NCBI GenBank assembly: GCA_027449585.1
Contig: DAIDLJ010000001.1
Coordinates: 20,406-51,243 of the forward strand
Source of the DNA: Microcaldota archaeon
Lineage (GTDB): Archaea; Micrarchaeota; Micrarchaeia; Micrarchaeales; CABMGC01
Direction of reading: 5' to 3'
Length of the DNA stretch: 30,838 nucleotides
In this document: positions 7,188-16,020 of the stretch, in pieces
Layout: each line of letters begins with the position of its first letter
Numbering within the stretch: the stretch's first letter is position 1
Program-made: the position numbers and the translations under genes
The notes under the pieces: model-generated
Database searches by the model: none
What the model was told of the DNA's origin: nothing
What the model saw: the letters and a program-made list of their open reading frames with translations, nothing else

Positions 7188-8233
7188 ACCTTCTTTATCG
7201 AACCCCTGTTCTTGAGGTACGTCGAATAATCAATGTATACCTTACGCGAATTTATCATTTCCATTATCTTTGTCAGGTTCTTCCTCTTTGCGTCTATGTT
7301 ATCGGTTACCTCTATAGCAAAAGAGTCGCTTCCTGCTCCTGATCCAAAGCTCGTAACCATTATCTTCTGCCCCGGCTTTGCAATGTCAAGCGTAGCCGCA
7401 AGGCCCACCATTGATGCTCCAGAGTAAGTATTCCCTATTATTGGAGTAAGAAGCCCGTTTTCTATCTGCTTTGTCGTGAATCCTAGCTGCGCCGCAGCCA
7501 TAGTCGGGAATTTTCCATTGGGCTGATGGAAGACTGCGTAGTCAAAATCCGATGGCTTAAACCCAGTCTCCTCAAGCAGCATCTTCGTTGCGTTTGTTAT
7601 GTGCCTGAAGTATCCAGGCTCTCCCGTGAACCTTCCACCGTGGCTTGGAAATCCTGCGCCTTCCCTTCTCCAAAAGTCCGGGGTATCAGACGTAAAACTT
7701 ACTGTCTTGAGTATCTCTGCTATTACCTGCTTTTTCTCCTTTCCTATTATGAATGCTGCTCCGCCTGCGCTTGCGGTGTATTCCAAGGCATCCCCCGGCC
7801 TTCCCTGCGAAGTGTCTGATCCTATGGCCATTCCGTATTTTATCATTCCGCTCTCAACAAATCCGATGACCATCTGCATTCCTGCCGTCCCAGCCTTGCA
7901 TGCGAACTCAAGATCAGCTGCCATGAGCCTGTTTCCCGCGTCGATTCCCGCCGATACTATCGTTGCAGTGGGTTTTACCGCATAAGGGTGTGATTCTGAG
8001 CCGGTAAATATCGCTCCAAGCTCAGTTGCCTTTATCCCAGAATGCCTTATGGCGTTGCGTGCAGCTTCAACGGCTATTGTCGCAGCGTCCTCATCCTTTC
8101 CAGGAACGCTCTTCTCGCGTATGCCCAGTCCCTTCTTTATGCTCTCGGCGTCCTCTCCCCATACTTTTGCTATGTCCTCTACCTTTATCCTGTAGATTGG
8201 CACATATGCTCCATATCCTACTATTCCTGCCAT
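7184..8233 (-). CDS. hydroxymethylglutaryl-CoA synthase
   Basis: A 349-residue archaeal HMG-CoA synthase. The catalytic triad is visible: E80 (TGSESHPYAVKPT), C112 (EFACKAGTAGMQ) and H236 (FHQPNGKFP). It adds acetyl-CoA to acetoacetyl-CoA, giving HMG-CoA. The length and motif order are normal for archaea. It is third in a minus-strand operon: the OFOR beta gene ends 21 bases upstream, and its own stop overlaps the thiolase start by four bases. Confidence 0.93.
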   Translation of the reverse strand: MAGIVGYGAYVPIYRIKVEDIAKVWGEDAESIKKGLGIREKSVPGKDEDAATIAVEAARNAIRHSGIKATELGAIFTGSESHPYAVKPTATIVSAGIDAGNRLMAADLEFACKAGTAGMQMVIGFVESGMIKYGMAIGSDTSQGRPGDALEYTASAGGAAFIIGKEKKQVIAEILKTVSFTSDTPDFWRREGAGFPSHGGRFTGEPGYFRHITNATKMLLEETGFKPSDFDYAVFHQPNGKFPTMAAAQLGFTTKQIENGLLTPIIGNTYSGASMVGLAATLDIAKPGQKIMVTSFGSGAGSDSFAIEVTDNIDAKRKNLTKIMEMINSRKVYIDYSTYLKNRGSIKKV

Positions 8234-8254
8234 TCATTTTACCTGGTGTTGCTG

Positions 8255-9148
8255 TTACAAATATTCCTTTAGTATCTCTGTCACTTTCTCTTTTGTCGGC
8301 ATCGGCTGCTTGAGGAGCGATCCCTTCTGCAGCGTCATGTCAAGCGCAGCATAAGTTGGTCTTTCCACCTTGTAGAAAAGCCCTATCGGCACCTTCTCCC
8401 AGTTTGTCTTCTCAGCTTCAAGCGATCTCTCCATGGCGCTGCTTATGCTGGTAGCGTCGTGGCCTACCGATTCAAGCTTGTATACTCTCTGCCTAAACCA
8501 GTCGTAAGTATTGATGTTGTTGAACGTGACGCAAGGGCTAAAGACGTCTATTATAGAAAATCCTTTGTGCTGTATGCCTCCTTTTATCATCTCCGCCATA
8601 TGCATCGGATCTCCAGAGAAGGCCCGCGCCACGTATGTCGCTCCGGATGCCAGGGCAACACCTATTGGGTTCTCAGGATTCTCTATTGAGCCAAAAGGCG
8701 TAGACTTTGTCTTCATACCAAAAAGGCTCGTAGGCGAAGTCTGGCCTGTCGTTAGCCCGTATATCTCGTTATTCATTACTATGTAGGTTATGTCAACGTT
8801 CCTTCTTGCATTGTGGACTAGGTGGCCTACGCCTATTCCATAGCCGTCACCATCTCCGCCTGCGCCTATCACTGTAAGGTCATCATTGGCAAGCTTAATT
8901 CCAGCGGCTACCGGAAGAAGCCTTCCGTGAAGGCTGTGCACTCCATATGTGCTGAATGGGTGTGGCATGGAAGAGCTGCATCCTATCCCGGATACTATCA
9001 CGGCATTCTCCCTAGCTATGCCAAGATCCGTGAGCGCCTTGTTTATTCCAGCCTGCACTCCATAGTCACCGCATCCCGGGCACCATATGGGCTTGACCCC
9101 GGAGGTCAGTACCTGCCTTGGCTTTGTCGGTGCATTTGCGTCTGCCAT
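8255..9148 (-). CDS. korB: 2-oxoacid:ferredoxin oxidoreductase, beta subunit
   Basis: A 297-residue thiamine-diphosphate subunit. WCPGCGDYG near residue 22, C57 and C206 (FSPC) supply the four cysteines for the single [4Fe-4S] cluster of two-subunit enzymes. The ThDP/Mg motif GDGDGYGIG...NNEIYGLTTGQ is at about 98-136. With the alpha subunit it oxidatively decarboxylates pyruvate or other 2-oxoacids to acyl-CoA while reducing ferredoxin. The substrate cannot be fixed from sequence, so the gene symbol is by family. Its place ahead of HMG-CoA synthase and thiolase suggests it delivers acetyl-CoA to isoprenoid synthesis (inference). Confidence 0.9.
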   Translation of the reverse strand: MADANAPTKPRQVLTSGVKPIWCPGCGDYGVQAGINKALTDLGIARENAVIVSGIGCSSSMPHPFSTYGVHSLHGRLLPVAAGIKLANDDLTVIGAGGDGDGYGIGVGHLVHNARRNVDITYIVMNNEIYGLTTGQTSPTSLFGMKTKSTPFGSIENPENPIGVALASGATYVARAFSGDPMHMAEMIKGGIQHKGFSIIDVFSPCVTFNNINTYDWFRQRVYKLESVGHDATSISSAMERSLEAEKTNWEKVPIGLFYKVERPTYAALDMTLQKGSLLKQPMPTKEKVTEILKEYL

Positions 9149-9174
9149 AACATCATCAATAAACGATTAAACAA

Positions 9175-10908
9175 TTATCCTCCGACAAGTTCGAGCGCTT
9201 TCCTTGCGATCTCGGATCCTGTGAAGGCCTCTCCGTCATATTTTAGTATGCTCTGTTTGATCTCTATTCCAGTATTCATCCTTATAACCTGTGCAAGTTG
9301 CCCAGTATAATTTCCTTCAACGTTTATCAGTCTCTTTCCCTCCAGCATCTTTCTGGTTTTTTCCTTGTCAAGCGGCATAAGATAGCTAAACGATATGAGT
9401 CCGAAGTTCCTTCCCTTGGATTTTAGTATCTCAATTGCTTCCGCTGCAGAGTCGGTTGTCGATCCAAAAGTCACAAAGAAGTACTCCGCATTCTCATTAA
9501 CAACGTTTGGAACAAAGACGCTCTCATTCTTGAGCATAGTCTCTATCTTTCTCATCCTTTTGTCGTGCATCTGCTTCCTAACTTCTATGGCCCAGTCAAG
9601 CCCTGCATACATGTCGGTAACCAAGTCGCCTAGTTCCGTGTGCTCATCGCTACCTGCAACAAATTCAAGATTCTTGGTGCCTGGGAAAGACCTTGGCGAA
9701 ACCCCGTCATCGGTCACCAAATATCTCTTGAATCTCTCGCCGTCCTTTCCATCAGTCACTACCTTTCCACGGTCTATCTTCACACCGTCAACGTCAAATG
9801 CCTCTACTGTTTCAACATGCTCCGACTGATAGAGGTCCATCATTATTATCACAGGAACCTGATATCTGTCCGCAAGGTTGAACGCATTTGCGGTAAGAGA
9901 GAAGCATTCATCAATTGTCCTTGGGGCAACGACTATCCTTGGAAATTCTCCCTGCGAAGCGTGCATGACGAAAAGTATGTCCCCCTGTTCTGTCTTTGTA
10001 GGTACTCCTGTGCTAGGTCCCGATCTTTGCGATTCGACAACCACAAGAGGCGTCTCTATCATCCCTGCAAGTCCAAGGCCCTCTACCATAAGTGAGAATC
10101 CCCCACCACTTGTCCCGCACATTGAGCGTACGCCGGCAATGGACGCACCTATTGCCATATTTATCGCTGCAATCTCGTCCTCGACCTGCTTTGGCATGAC
10201 TCCTTTGTCTTCGTGCGATGCAAACCAATGCAATATGCTGCTCGCCGGCGTCATAGGATATGCCGAATAGAATTTGCATCCAGCCGCATATGCTCCTACT
10301 GAAAGCGCCGTGTTTCCATCAAGCGCATACCGGTGCTTTCCATCTCCCTTAAGCGTATAAAGCGTCTGCACTCCCTGATAGTTGTATCCGTCTGAAGCAG
10401 CCTTGATGTTCTGGCTTACTACCTCGTCCCCCTTCCTTCCGAACTGGGACTTGAGCACGCTGCTAAGCACGCCTATGTCTATTCCAACAAACTTGAGCGC
10501 CGCTCCTACTGCAACAGTATTCCTCATTATCGGGTCTCCGCTTGCCTTGATAGCTATGTCAAGTAATGGTATCGGTACAAGCCGGTATTTTGAGGCATCA
10601 AGCTCGTCAGCCTTGACCTTTGAAGGATCGTATATCACTACTGCTTTGTCATTGAGGTGGCTCTTCTGGTTTGTTATGGAATCTTGATTGAGTGCTATTA
10701 GTATGTCTATTCCTTCTCCGTAGCTCTTTACCTTCGATTCGCCGAGCCTTACCTGATACCAACTGTGCCCTCCTCTTATTATCGATCCGTATCCCCTGTA
10801 GGCAAGCACCTGCAGCCCAGCCTTTGCCGCTACCTTGATCACAAGAGCGCCGCTGGACTCTACTCCGTCACCATGGGCGCCAGCAATTCTTATTGAAACA
10901 TCTGCCAT
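9175..10908 (-). CDS. korA: 2-oxoacid:ferredoxin oxidoreductase, fused gamma-alpha subunit
   Basis: 577 residues. Residues 1 to about 185 form the gamma domain (AGAHGDGVESSG, RGYGSIIRGGHSWYQVR); about 195-577 is the alpha domain with the YPMTPAS motif near residue 217, matching the YPITP motif of two-subunit archaeal enzymes (Sulfolobus type). No separate 4Fe-4S delta subunit gene is adjacent, as expected for the two-subunit type. First gene of the operon, 26 bases before the beta gene. A TATA-like TATTATAAGC (minus strand, about 10947-10956) would start a short leader. Confidence 0.9.
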   Translation of the reverse strand: MADVSIRIAGAHGDGVESSGALVIKVAAKAGLQVLAYRGYGSIIRGGHSWYQVRLGESKVKSYGEGIDILIALNQDSITNQKSHLNDKAVVIYDPSKVKADELDASKYRLVPIPLLDIAIKASGDPIMRNTVAVGAALKFVGIDIGVLSSVLKSQFGRKGDEVVSQNIKAASDGYNYQGVQTLYTLKGDGKHRYALDGNTALSVGAYAAGCKFYSAYPMTPASSILHWFASHEDKGVMPKQVEDEIAAINMAIGASIAGVRSMCGTSGGGFSLMVEGLGLAGMIETPLVVVESQRSGPSTGVPTKTEQGDILFVMHASQGEFPRIVVAPRTIDECFSLTANAFNLADRYQVPVIIMMDLYQSEHVETVEAFDVDGVKIDRGKVVTDGKDGERFKRYLVTDDGVSPRSFPGTKNLEFVAGSDEHTELGDLVTDMYAGLDWAIEVRKQMHDKRMRKIETMLKNESVFVPNVVNENAEYFFVTFGSTTDSAAEAIEILKSKGRNFGLISFSYLMPLDKEKTRKMLEGKRLINVEGNYTGQLAQVIRMNTGIEIKQSILKYDGEAFTGSEIARKALELVGG

Positions 10909-10944
10909 CTAGAAACAACCAAATCAAATAATTAAATTCAACAT

Positions 10945-10960
10945 ACGCTTATAATACTGC
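10945..10960 (-). promoter_or_regulatory. probable promoter of the OFOR-mevalonate operon
   Basis: On the minus strand the sequence around 10956-10947 reads TATTATAAGC, 40-48 bases before the ATG at 10908, leaving a leader of roughly 17 bases. The whole 90-base gap behind the divergent reductase gene is AT-rich, so this operon probably has its own transcription start. Confidence 0.4.
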
Positions 10961-10998
10961 TTGTGCAGTTTGTGTTTTGTCGTTCACAAATTCCGCCA

Positions 10999-12288
10999 TC
11001 AGTCCCTTCTAAGGGATCCGTGGCTCAATGCGAGCTCCTTCTGCGCCTGCACGGCTATTAGATTAAGCTCTCCTGCAAGGCATGCTGCTGCAACGACCTC
11101 GGCAAGTGCGCGCCTCGTGTTTCCTTCGCTGTCCCCTTCACCATAGAGTCCCATAAGCTTTAGCACCTCCCTGCAACTCTCGTTCTTTGTCGCCCCGCCG
11201 TAAGTTGCCACCTCTATCGTCGGCATCCTAAGTGTCACGTACAGGTCGCCATTTTTGTCAACCTTCATGTAAGTAAGTCCCTGGGCCCCAGAGACCACAT
11301 GAGCCATGTCCTGCCCTGTCGCTGCGTATATCCCAGAAAGTATATTTGCCATATGAGCATTGCCACCTATGGATCCTGCAAGGTTCGACCCCACCAGGTT
11401 CTTTCTAGTATTAAGGTCTGCTATGTCCTGCGGAGTAAGTCCCTTGAACTTCTCCGCAACTATCTCCTTTGGTATGATTATCTCGGCATTGACAGATACT
11501 CCTCTGCCGTTTATGCTGTTTATTTGCGATGGCTTCTTGTCAGTGCACATATTGCCAGATTCGCTTGCCAAATCCACATGCATGCCCGAAGTCTCAATCA
11601 AATGCTCTATCATAGCCTTCACTGTCTTGCTAGAAGCTATAGTTACCTTGTTCATGCCATTTGCAGCGCCTGTAGTTCCGACGAATCGTATATGGAAATC
11701 AGTTCCTACATATGTAGACTCCACACTAACAAATTCGCCGTGGCCGCCGACATGCTTGTTGAACTCTTCCTTAAGGAAAGCCGTCCCTTTAGGGCTTTTT
11801 ATCCAGTCTGCAAGAACCTGCGATTCTATTATTCCACCGGTCGTTACCATTATGTCCCTTGCCATGCCATCCTTCTCCACCCTCGTAGTTACTCCTCCGG
11901 CCGCATTGAGCACCCCTATCCCCCTTGCTATCCCTTCGGTTAGCATCCCTTCCTCCTTGGCTATGAATATCGGGTAGGTCCCGCTTGCGAAGTTTCCGTT
12001 CACCACAAGCTCTCCAGGGCTTGTTATTATCGTCTGTATAACTCCTATCTCGTTAGATGTTCTTGCTCCATGAGAAGCGTCAAGGTCGATGCTGTGCTGC
12101 CCTATATGTTCCGTGCTTATACCTGCCTTTCTCTCAAAATATGTCCTCCTTACCTCCGCCGCCCTCTTGCTACCATCGACATAACTCTCCACGTCACGCA
12201 GCTTGAGCTCACCATTTACTAACTTTTCAACCAAGGCATTCATGCCTGGAAATCCTTCTGAGCGACCTTTGCTTTTGGCATTTGACAT
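10999..12288 (-). CDS. divergent HMG-CoA reductase homologue
   Basis: A 429-residue HMG-CoA reductase fold protein, clearly homologous to but very different from the canonical enzyme encoded next door. The catalytic set can be aligned: E113 (KEEG in place of TTEG), K251 (SGNMCTDKK), D327 (ATGQDMAHVV) and H423 (ALSHGSLRR). The cofactor motif DAMGMN is altered to AANGMN (residues 208-213), and the ENVIG and GTVGGGT motifs are changed to SNEIG and VATYGGAT. It may use another cofactor, another acyl-CoA, or be regulatory. Start: ATG after a short leader, with a shared divergent promoter. It is not a pseudogene: the frame is intact over its full length. Confidence 0.85.
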   Translation of the reverse strand: MSNAKSKGRSEGFPGMNALVEKLVNGELKLRDVESYVDGSKRAAEVRRTYFERKAGISTEHIGQHSIDLDASHGARTSNEIGVIQTIITSPGELVVNGNFASGTYPIFIAKEEGMLTEGIARGIGVLNAAGGVTTRVEKDGMARDIMVTTGGIIESQVLADWIKSPKGTAFLKEEFNKHVGGHGEFVSVESTYVGTDFHIRFVGTTGAANGMNKVTIASSKTVKAMIEHLIETSGMHVDLASESGNMCTDKKPSQINSINGRGVSVNAEIIIPKEIVAEKFKGLTPQDIADLNTRKNLVGSNLAGSIGGNAHMANILSGIYAATGQDMAHVVSGAQGLTYMKVDKNGDLYVTLRMPTIEVATYGGATKNESCREVLKLMGLYGEGDSEGNTRRALAEVVAAACLAGELNLIAVQAQKELALSHGSLRRD

Positions 12289-12316
12289 AGAACCAAGGAT
12301 AGCTTAAAGTGGCTGG

Positions 12317-12324
12317 TTTAAATA
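12317..12324. promoter_or_regulatory. divergent promoter between the two HMG-CoA reductase genes
   Basis: TTTAAATA lies in the 66-base gap and is almost symmetric. Read leftwards it is about 30 bases ahead of the minus-strand ATG at 12288; read rightwards it would start transcription near 12347. Both reductase genes may therefore share one TATA site. A second plus-strand AT tract occurs at about 12366-12373. Confidence 0.45.
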
Positions 12325-12393
12325 GCACGTAATTGGGTTAGACAATCGCCAAACATGCCCCTATCTTTTTATAGTAGAAATATAATCAACATC

Positions 12394-12400
12394 AAGGAGG
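12394..12400 (+). promoter_or_regulatory. Shine-Dalgarno site that fixes the hmgA start
   Basis: AAGGAGG sits 8 bases before the ATG at 12409 and only 2 before the ATG at 12403, so it favours the former. Strong sites like this are rare among the overlapping genes of this window. Confidence 0.65.
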
Positions 12401-12408
12401 AAATGCTT

Positions 12409-13653
12409 ATGGACGAATCTGAAAAGGATAAGGTTGCCGAAGAGGTTGCAAATGGAGGCATACCGATTCATCAGATAGAAAAGTTTGCTCCAGATGCCAA
12501 TGAAGAGGTAGAGATACGCAGACTGGCCATTGCAAAGGTATGCAAGACCAAGTTGGGCAGCCTGGCCTCAAAGGAAACCGACTATTCACTGCTTAAAGGC
12601 AAGAATGCAGAAAATGTAATAGGGATGGTCCGCGTGCCGCTGGGCGTGGCAGGTCCAGTAAAGGTAAACGGCGCAGAATTCATAGGCGAAGCGCTTGTGC
12701 CCATGGCAACTACCGAGGGCGCACTTATAGCAAGCGTCAGTCGCGGAATGAAGGCCATAAATCTCAGCGGAGGTGCGATATCACGCGTGATAGAGGACGG
12801 CATGACGCGAGGACCGGTATTCGAGCTCAACTCGGTCGTGGACGCGCAGAGGTTTGTAAAGGAATGGCTGCCAAAGAACCTTGACAAGATAAAAACTGCT
12901 GCGCAGAGCACCACAAGCCATGGCAGGCTAAAGGGCATAAAGCCAAAGATACAGGGAAACAACGTATTCCTAAGATTCACATATGACACCGGAGATGCCA
13001 TGGGCATGAACATGTCCACTATAGCCACAGAGTCTGCTTGCAGGTACATAGAAGACAACTTCAAGGGCATAACCCTTGTTGCTGTCAGCGGCAACTTCTG
13101 TTCTGACAAGAAGCAGTCATTTGTTAACGCGCTGGAAGGCAGGGGGAAATCGGTGGTTGCAGAGGCTGTGATAGATGAAAGAGTTCTAGCAGATGTGCTA
13201 AAGACCAAGGCAGCCGCAGTAAACAACGTGAACTACAAGAAGAACTGGATAGGTAGCGCCACTGCAGGGGCGCTTACACAATTCAATGCCCATTTTGCAA
13301 ACAGCATAGCAGCAATATTCCTAGCTACCGGGCAGGACATAGCGCAGGTGGTAGAGAGCAGCAGCGGATATACAATAACAGAGGTCAGGGGAAATGACCT
13401 TTACATCTCGGTCACTCTTCCCTCGCTAGAGATCGGAACCGTCGGAGGGGGTACCGGACTTCCGACGCAGAGCGAAGCTCTCTCGATAATGGGTGTCTTT
13501 GGGTCAGGAGACCCCCCAGGAAGCAATTCAAGGAAGTTCGCCGAGATAATCGCCGCCGCCGTGCTCGCAGGAGAACTAAATCTTCTCGCAGCCCTTGCAA
13601 CAAGGGATCTGGGCAAGGCGCATAGCAAGCTTGGAAGGAACAAGAAGCAGTAA
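12409..13653 (+). CDS. hmgA: HMG-CoA reductase, canonical class I type
   Basis: Reduces HMG-CoA to mevalonate with two NADPH, the committed step to archaeal lipids. All class I motifs are present: ENVIG, GVAGP, ATTEGALIAS (E103), DAMGMNM (196-202), SGNFCSDKK (K234), ATGQDIAQ (D310), GTVGGGTGLPTQ and LGKAHSKLGR (H405). I chose the ATG at 12409 (414 residues), because an AAGGAGG ribosome site lies 8 bases ahead of it; in-frame ATGs at 12355 and 12403 would add a short, atypical extension. No N-terminal membrane segment, as usual in archaea. Divergent from its paralogue. Confidence 0.95.
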   Translation: MDESEKDKVAEEVANGGIPIHQIEKFAPDANEEVEIRRLAIAKVCKTKLGSLASKETDYSLLKGKNAENVIGMVRVPLGVAGPVKVNGAEFIGEALVPMATTEGALIASVSRGMKAINLSGGAISRVIEDGMTRGPVFELNSVVDAQRFVKEWLPKNLDKIKTAAQSTTSHGRLKGIKPKIQGNNVFLRFTYDTGDAMGMNMSTIATESACRYIEDNFKGITLVAVSGNFCSDKKQSFVNALEGRGKSVVAEAVIDERVLADVLKTKAAAVNNVNYKKNWIGSATAGALTQFNAHFANSIAAIFLATGQDIAQVVESSSGYTITEVRGNDLYISVTLPSLEIGTVGGGTGLPTQSEALSIMGVFGSGDPPGSNSRKFAEIIAAAVLAGELNLLAALATRDLGKAHSKLGRNKKQ

Positions 13654-13733
13654 GGCGCATTCTTGCAGGCATGCTAAACGTCGAATTTGCAGAAAAACTT
13701 CAAAAACACAGCATGTGATATAAGTTAGAGTAA

Positions 13734-14069
13734 ATGCCCAGGGAAAAGCACCACTACGAGTCCTTCAAAAAAAGGATGCGCATAGTGAAGTCTTTGGTAA
13801 ACGACGCACAGATTCTCATTCCTGAAAGCGACTTGCAAGGTGCAAAAAGACTGATAACTGCTGCCGGACTCCTCCTGCCTTCGGAGTATCACACCAAAAT
13901 GGCAAAGCGAGAAGCTCCATTAATGATGGCACTTAGGGGCGAGCGGCCAAAATCAAGCAAAGTTGCGCTCTACAACAACGTCATCAGAGAACTTGGCGCA
14001 GAAGTCGATGAAATGCTCCGTAAGCGTTATTTTTCGAGTAGAAGGAGCGCAAGGGACAATGCGGCCTGA
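13734..14069 (+). CDS. hypothetical basic protein
   Basis: 111 residues, rich in Lys/Arg, predicted mostly helical, without membrane segment, signal peptide or cysteines. I do not recognise the family. It sits 80 bases after hmgA and about 60 before a membrane-protein gene that has its own TATA box. The basic charge would suit a nucleic-acid or ribosome partner, but nothing more specific can be seen. Codon use matches the neighbours and it has no overlapping rival, so it is probably a real gene. Confidence 0.6.
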   Translation: MPREKHHYESFKKRMRIVKSLVNDAQILIPESDLQGAKRLITAAGLLLPSEYHTKMAKREAPLMMALRGERPKSSKVALYNNVIRELGAEVDEMLRKRYFSSRRSARDNAA

Positions 14070-14129
14070 CCGAAACCAAACGAGCAATATAAATATTATA
14101 ACTACTTATCCTAGCTTGCCGGTGTTAGC

Positions 14130-14939
14130 ATGGTAGAAGAGCAAACTCGCAATATCGAAGCGCACAAGAAGTCAACCCACAGTTCAGCTTCAGCTCAAAG
14201 CCCAAAAACAGGAGGCGACACGCCCTTTATCTGGGTCGGCATAATAATTGCATTTCTAATAGTTGCCGTTATATCCTACATGATCGGATTCAGGACGGGT
14301 TCTGCCAGCCTTGCAAAGGCTCAGGCGCAGCCAAGCGTGCTTACATCAAACAATAAGTCCTTGCCATCACAGCCCATCGTGAATTCATCTCCCACAAAAA
14401 TTAATGTAAGTGCTTCAAAGTACTTCATACTCCCTTCAGAAGCAGCATCGCTCATAGGAAGCGGTGGCTATTATGCTTACGAAGCTACGACTCCGGCGCA
14501 GATTGCCGCTGCTACAGCAGGCCTGCTCCCAAGCAGCCCGTCATACAATATAACATCTGATTACCTAATATCATATAATTCATCATCAAAGCATTCATAC
14601 GGCGGCCTCCAGGAGCTAATCCTTGAGAGCAGACAATCAGCCGCAGTATATGCTGTAGGCATGAGCATATACCATAACGCGTTCAACATGACCGCGCTCA
14701 AGGCCAACAAGAACATAACGAGCGCGGATGTCGGTGTGAACTTGACATCCGGTTCAATGGAATATTCATTCTCTGAAACATCGTCGCTCTATCCAGGGAC
14801 GAACACGGTGATTAACGGGGCGATAATACTTGGACATACTGCAAACACCACAGTATTCGCGCAGATATCTCTTCTCAATTCCACTCTCAGCGTCAATCAG
14901 AGCAGGTTCGCCGCGATGATAGCCAGCCATCTGAATTGA
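14130..14939 (+). CDS. membrane-anchored extracellular protein, unknown
   Basis: 269 residues. A hydrophilic N-terminus of about 32 residues is followed by one TM helix (about 33-54, WVGIIIAFLIVAVISYMIGF) and a Ser/Asn/Thr-rich domain with many sequons, which should lie outside the cell. There are no cysteines and no catalytic motif that I recognise. A TATA-like AATATAAATAT at about 14086-14096 lies well placed for a short leader before the ATG. Likely a lineage-specific surface protein. Confidence 0.65.
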   Translation: MVEEQTRNIEAHKKSTHSSASAQSPKTGGDTPFIWVGIIIAFLIVAVISYMIGFRTGSASLAKAQAQPSVLTSNNKSLPSQPIVNSSPTKINVSASKYFILPSEAASLIGSGGYYAYEATTPAQIAAATAGLLPSSPSYNITSDYLISYNSSSKHSYGGLQELILESRQSAAVYAVGMSIYHNAFNMTALKANKNITSADVGVNLTSGSMEYSFSETSSLYPGTNTVINGAIILGHTANTTVFAQISLLNSTLSVNQSRFAAMIASHLN

Positions 14940-14995
14940 TGTTTGGGCAGGCGCAATAAGGCAGGATTCAAAGGTAGCCAAACGCCAGCAATAGG

Positions 14996-15004
14996 TATAT
15001 AAAT
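14996..15004 (+). promoter_or_regulatory. TATA box of the ribosomal protein operon
   Basis: TATATAAAT, 44-52 bases before the L3 ATG. A start of transcription near 15026 leaves room for AGGGG (15038-15042), a plausible ribosome site 5 bases before the ATG at 15048. Confidence 0.6.
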
Positions 15005-15047
15005 CTGCTCAAAAGAATACTAGAATGCTAATTCCTTAGGGGTTATC

Positions 15048-16019
15048 ATGCCTCAGAAGATGCGCAAAGGTTCAATGGAATTTTGGCCTCATAGGAGAGC
15101 CAAAGCCCAGATGCCAAGGGTAAGAACATGGCCCAGGTCAGCCGAGCCGGGATTCCTAGGATCAGTAGCCTTCAAGGCCGGAATGACCCACATAATGATG
15201 GTTGATGACAGCGCATCTCCTGCAAAGGGAACTGAGATATCCAGAGCAGTAACCGTCCTAGAGATGCCAAAGGTATACATATATGGAATAAGGTTCTATG
15301 ACACAAAATATCTCTACACACAGCCTTCCTCCGAAGCATATGATGCAGCACTAGCCAAGAGGGTCGGGATAAATAAGACCAATACTGATCTTTCAAAGAT
15401 TAAGGCGGACACGTCAAAGTATGTTGACGTATCAGCACTTGCCTTCCTTGATGCAAGCAATTTGGGCTTTGGAAACAAGAGGGTAATGAGATTCGAGCTT
15501 GGAATAGGTGGCAAGGATGTCGATGATAAGCTTGCCTTTGCGGAGAAGTTCTTCGGCAAGGAGATTAAGATAAATGACGTGCTCGGAGTCGGGGACTACG
15601 TCGATACAATAAGCATATCCAAGGGAAAGGGGTGGGCAGGAGTTATAAAGCGATTCGGCGTCGCAAGGAATGTCAGGAAGGCTACGGGAAAGATAAGACA
15701 TCTTGGAGTTTTAGGTCCATGGCATCCTGCAAAGGTTATGTTCACAGTCCCGCATTCAGGTCATATGGGATATAATTACAGGACAGAACTCAACAAGAGA
15801 GTGCTCAAGATAGGCACGGATAAGGATGCCGCCGCAGTAAATGCAAAGGGCGGGTTCATAAACTACGGGCTTGTAAAGAATGATTTCATAATACTTGATG
15901 GCTCAATACCCGGGCCGGCAAAGAGGCTTGTAAGGATCAGGAAGTCGATAAGAAACAAGTCGCAGAAGAAGGAGCCTCAGATAAGCTACATATCGACTGC
16001 AACGCAGCAGGGAGCATAA
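15048..16019 (+). CDS. rpl3: ribosomal protein L3 (uL3)
   Basis: A 323-residue archaeal-type uL3, near normal length. It begins MPQKMRKGSMEFWPHRRAK, where archaeal L3 has the conserved (R)GSLxFxPRxRA element, and keeps the W-loop and HPAKVMFTVPHSGHMGYNYRTELNKR segment that reaches the peptidyl-transferase centre. Large-subunit protein. First gene of a tightly spaced cluster; the L4 ATG comes 1 base after its stop. Confidence 0.96.
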   Translation: MPQKMRKGSMEFWPHRRAKAQMPRVRTWPRSAEPGFLGSVAFKAGMTHIMMVDDSASPAKGTEISRAVTVLEMPKVYIYGIRFYDTKYLYTQPSSEAYDAALAKRVGINKTNTDLSKIKADTSKYVDVSALAFLDASNLGFGNKRVMRFELGIGGKDVDDKLAFAEKFFGKEIKINDVLGVGDYVDTISISKGKGWAGVIKRFGVARNVRKATGKIRHLGVLGPWHPAKVMFTVPHSGHMGYNYRTELNKRVLKIGTDKDAAAVNAKGGFINYGLVKNDFIILDGSIPGPAKRLVRIRKSIRNKSQKKEPQISYISTATQQGA

Positions 16020-16020
16020 A

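Noticed and set aside
11299..11977. Two long plus-strand open frames of over 200 residues
   Set aside because: Antisense to the divergent HMG-CoA reductase, which has clear family motifs.
10999..12288. Pseudogene of HMG-CoA reductase
   Set aside because: Full length, no stop or frameshift, catalytic residues retained, own promoter.
12582..13226. 214-residue minus-strand open frame
   Set aside because: Antisense to hmgA, whose motifs are unmistakable.
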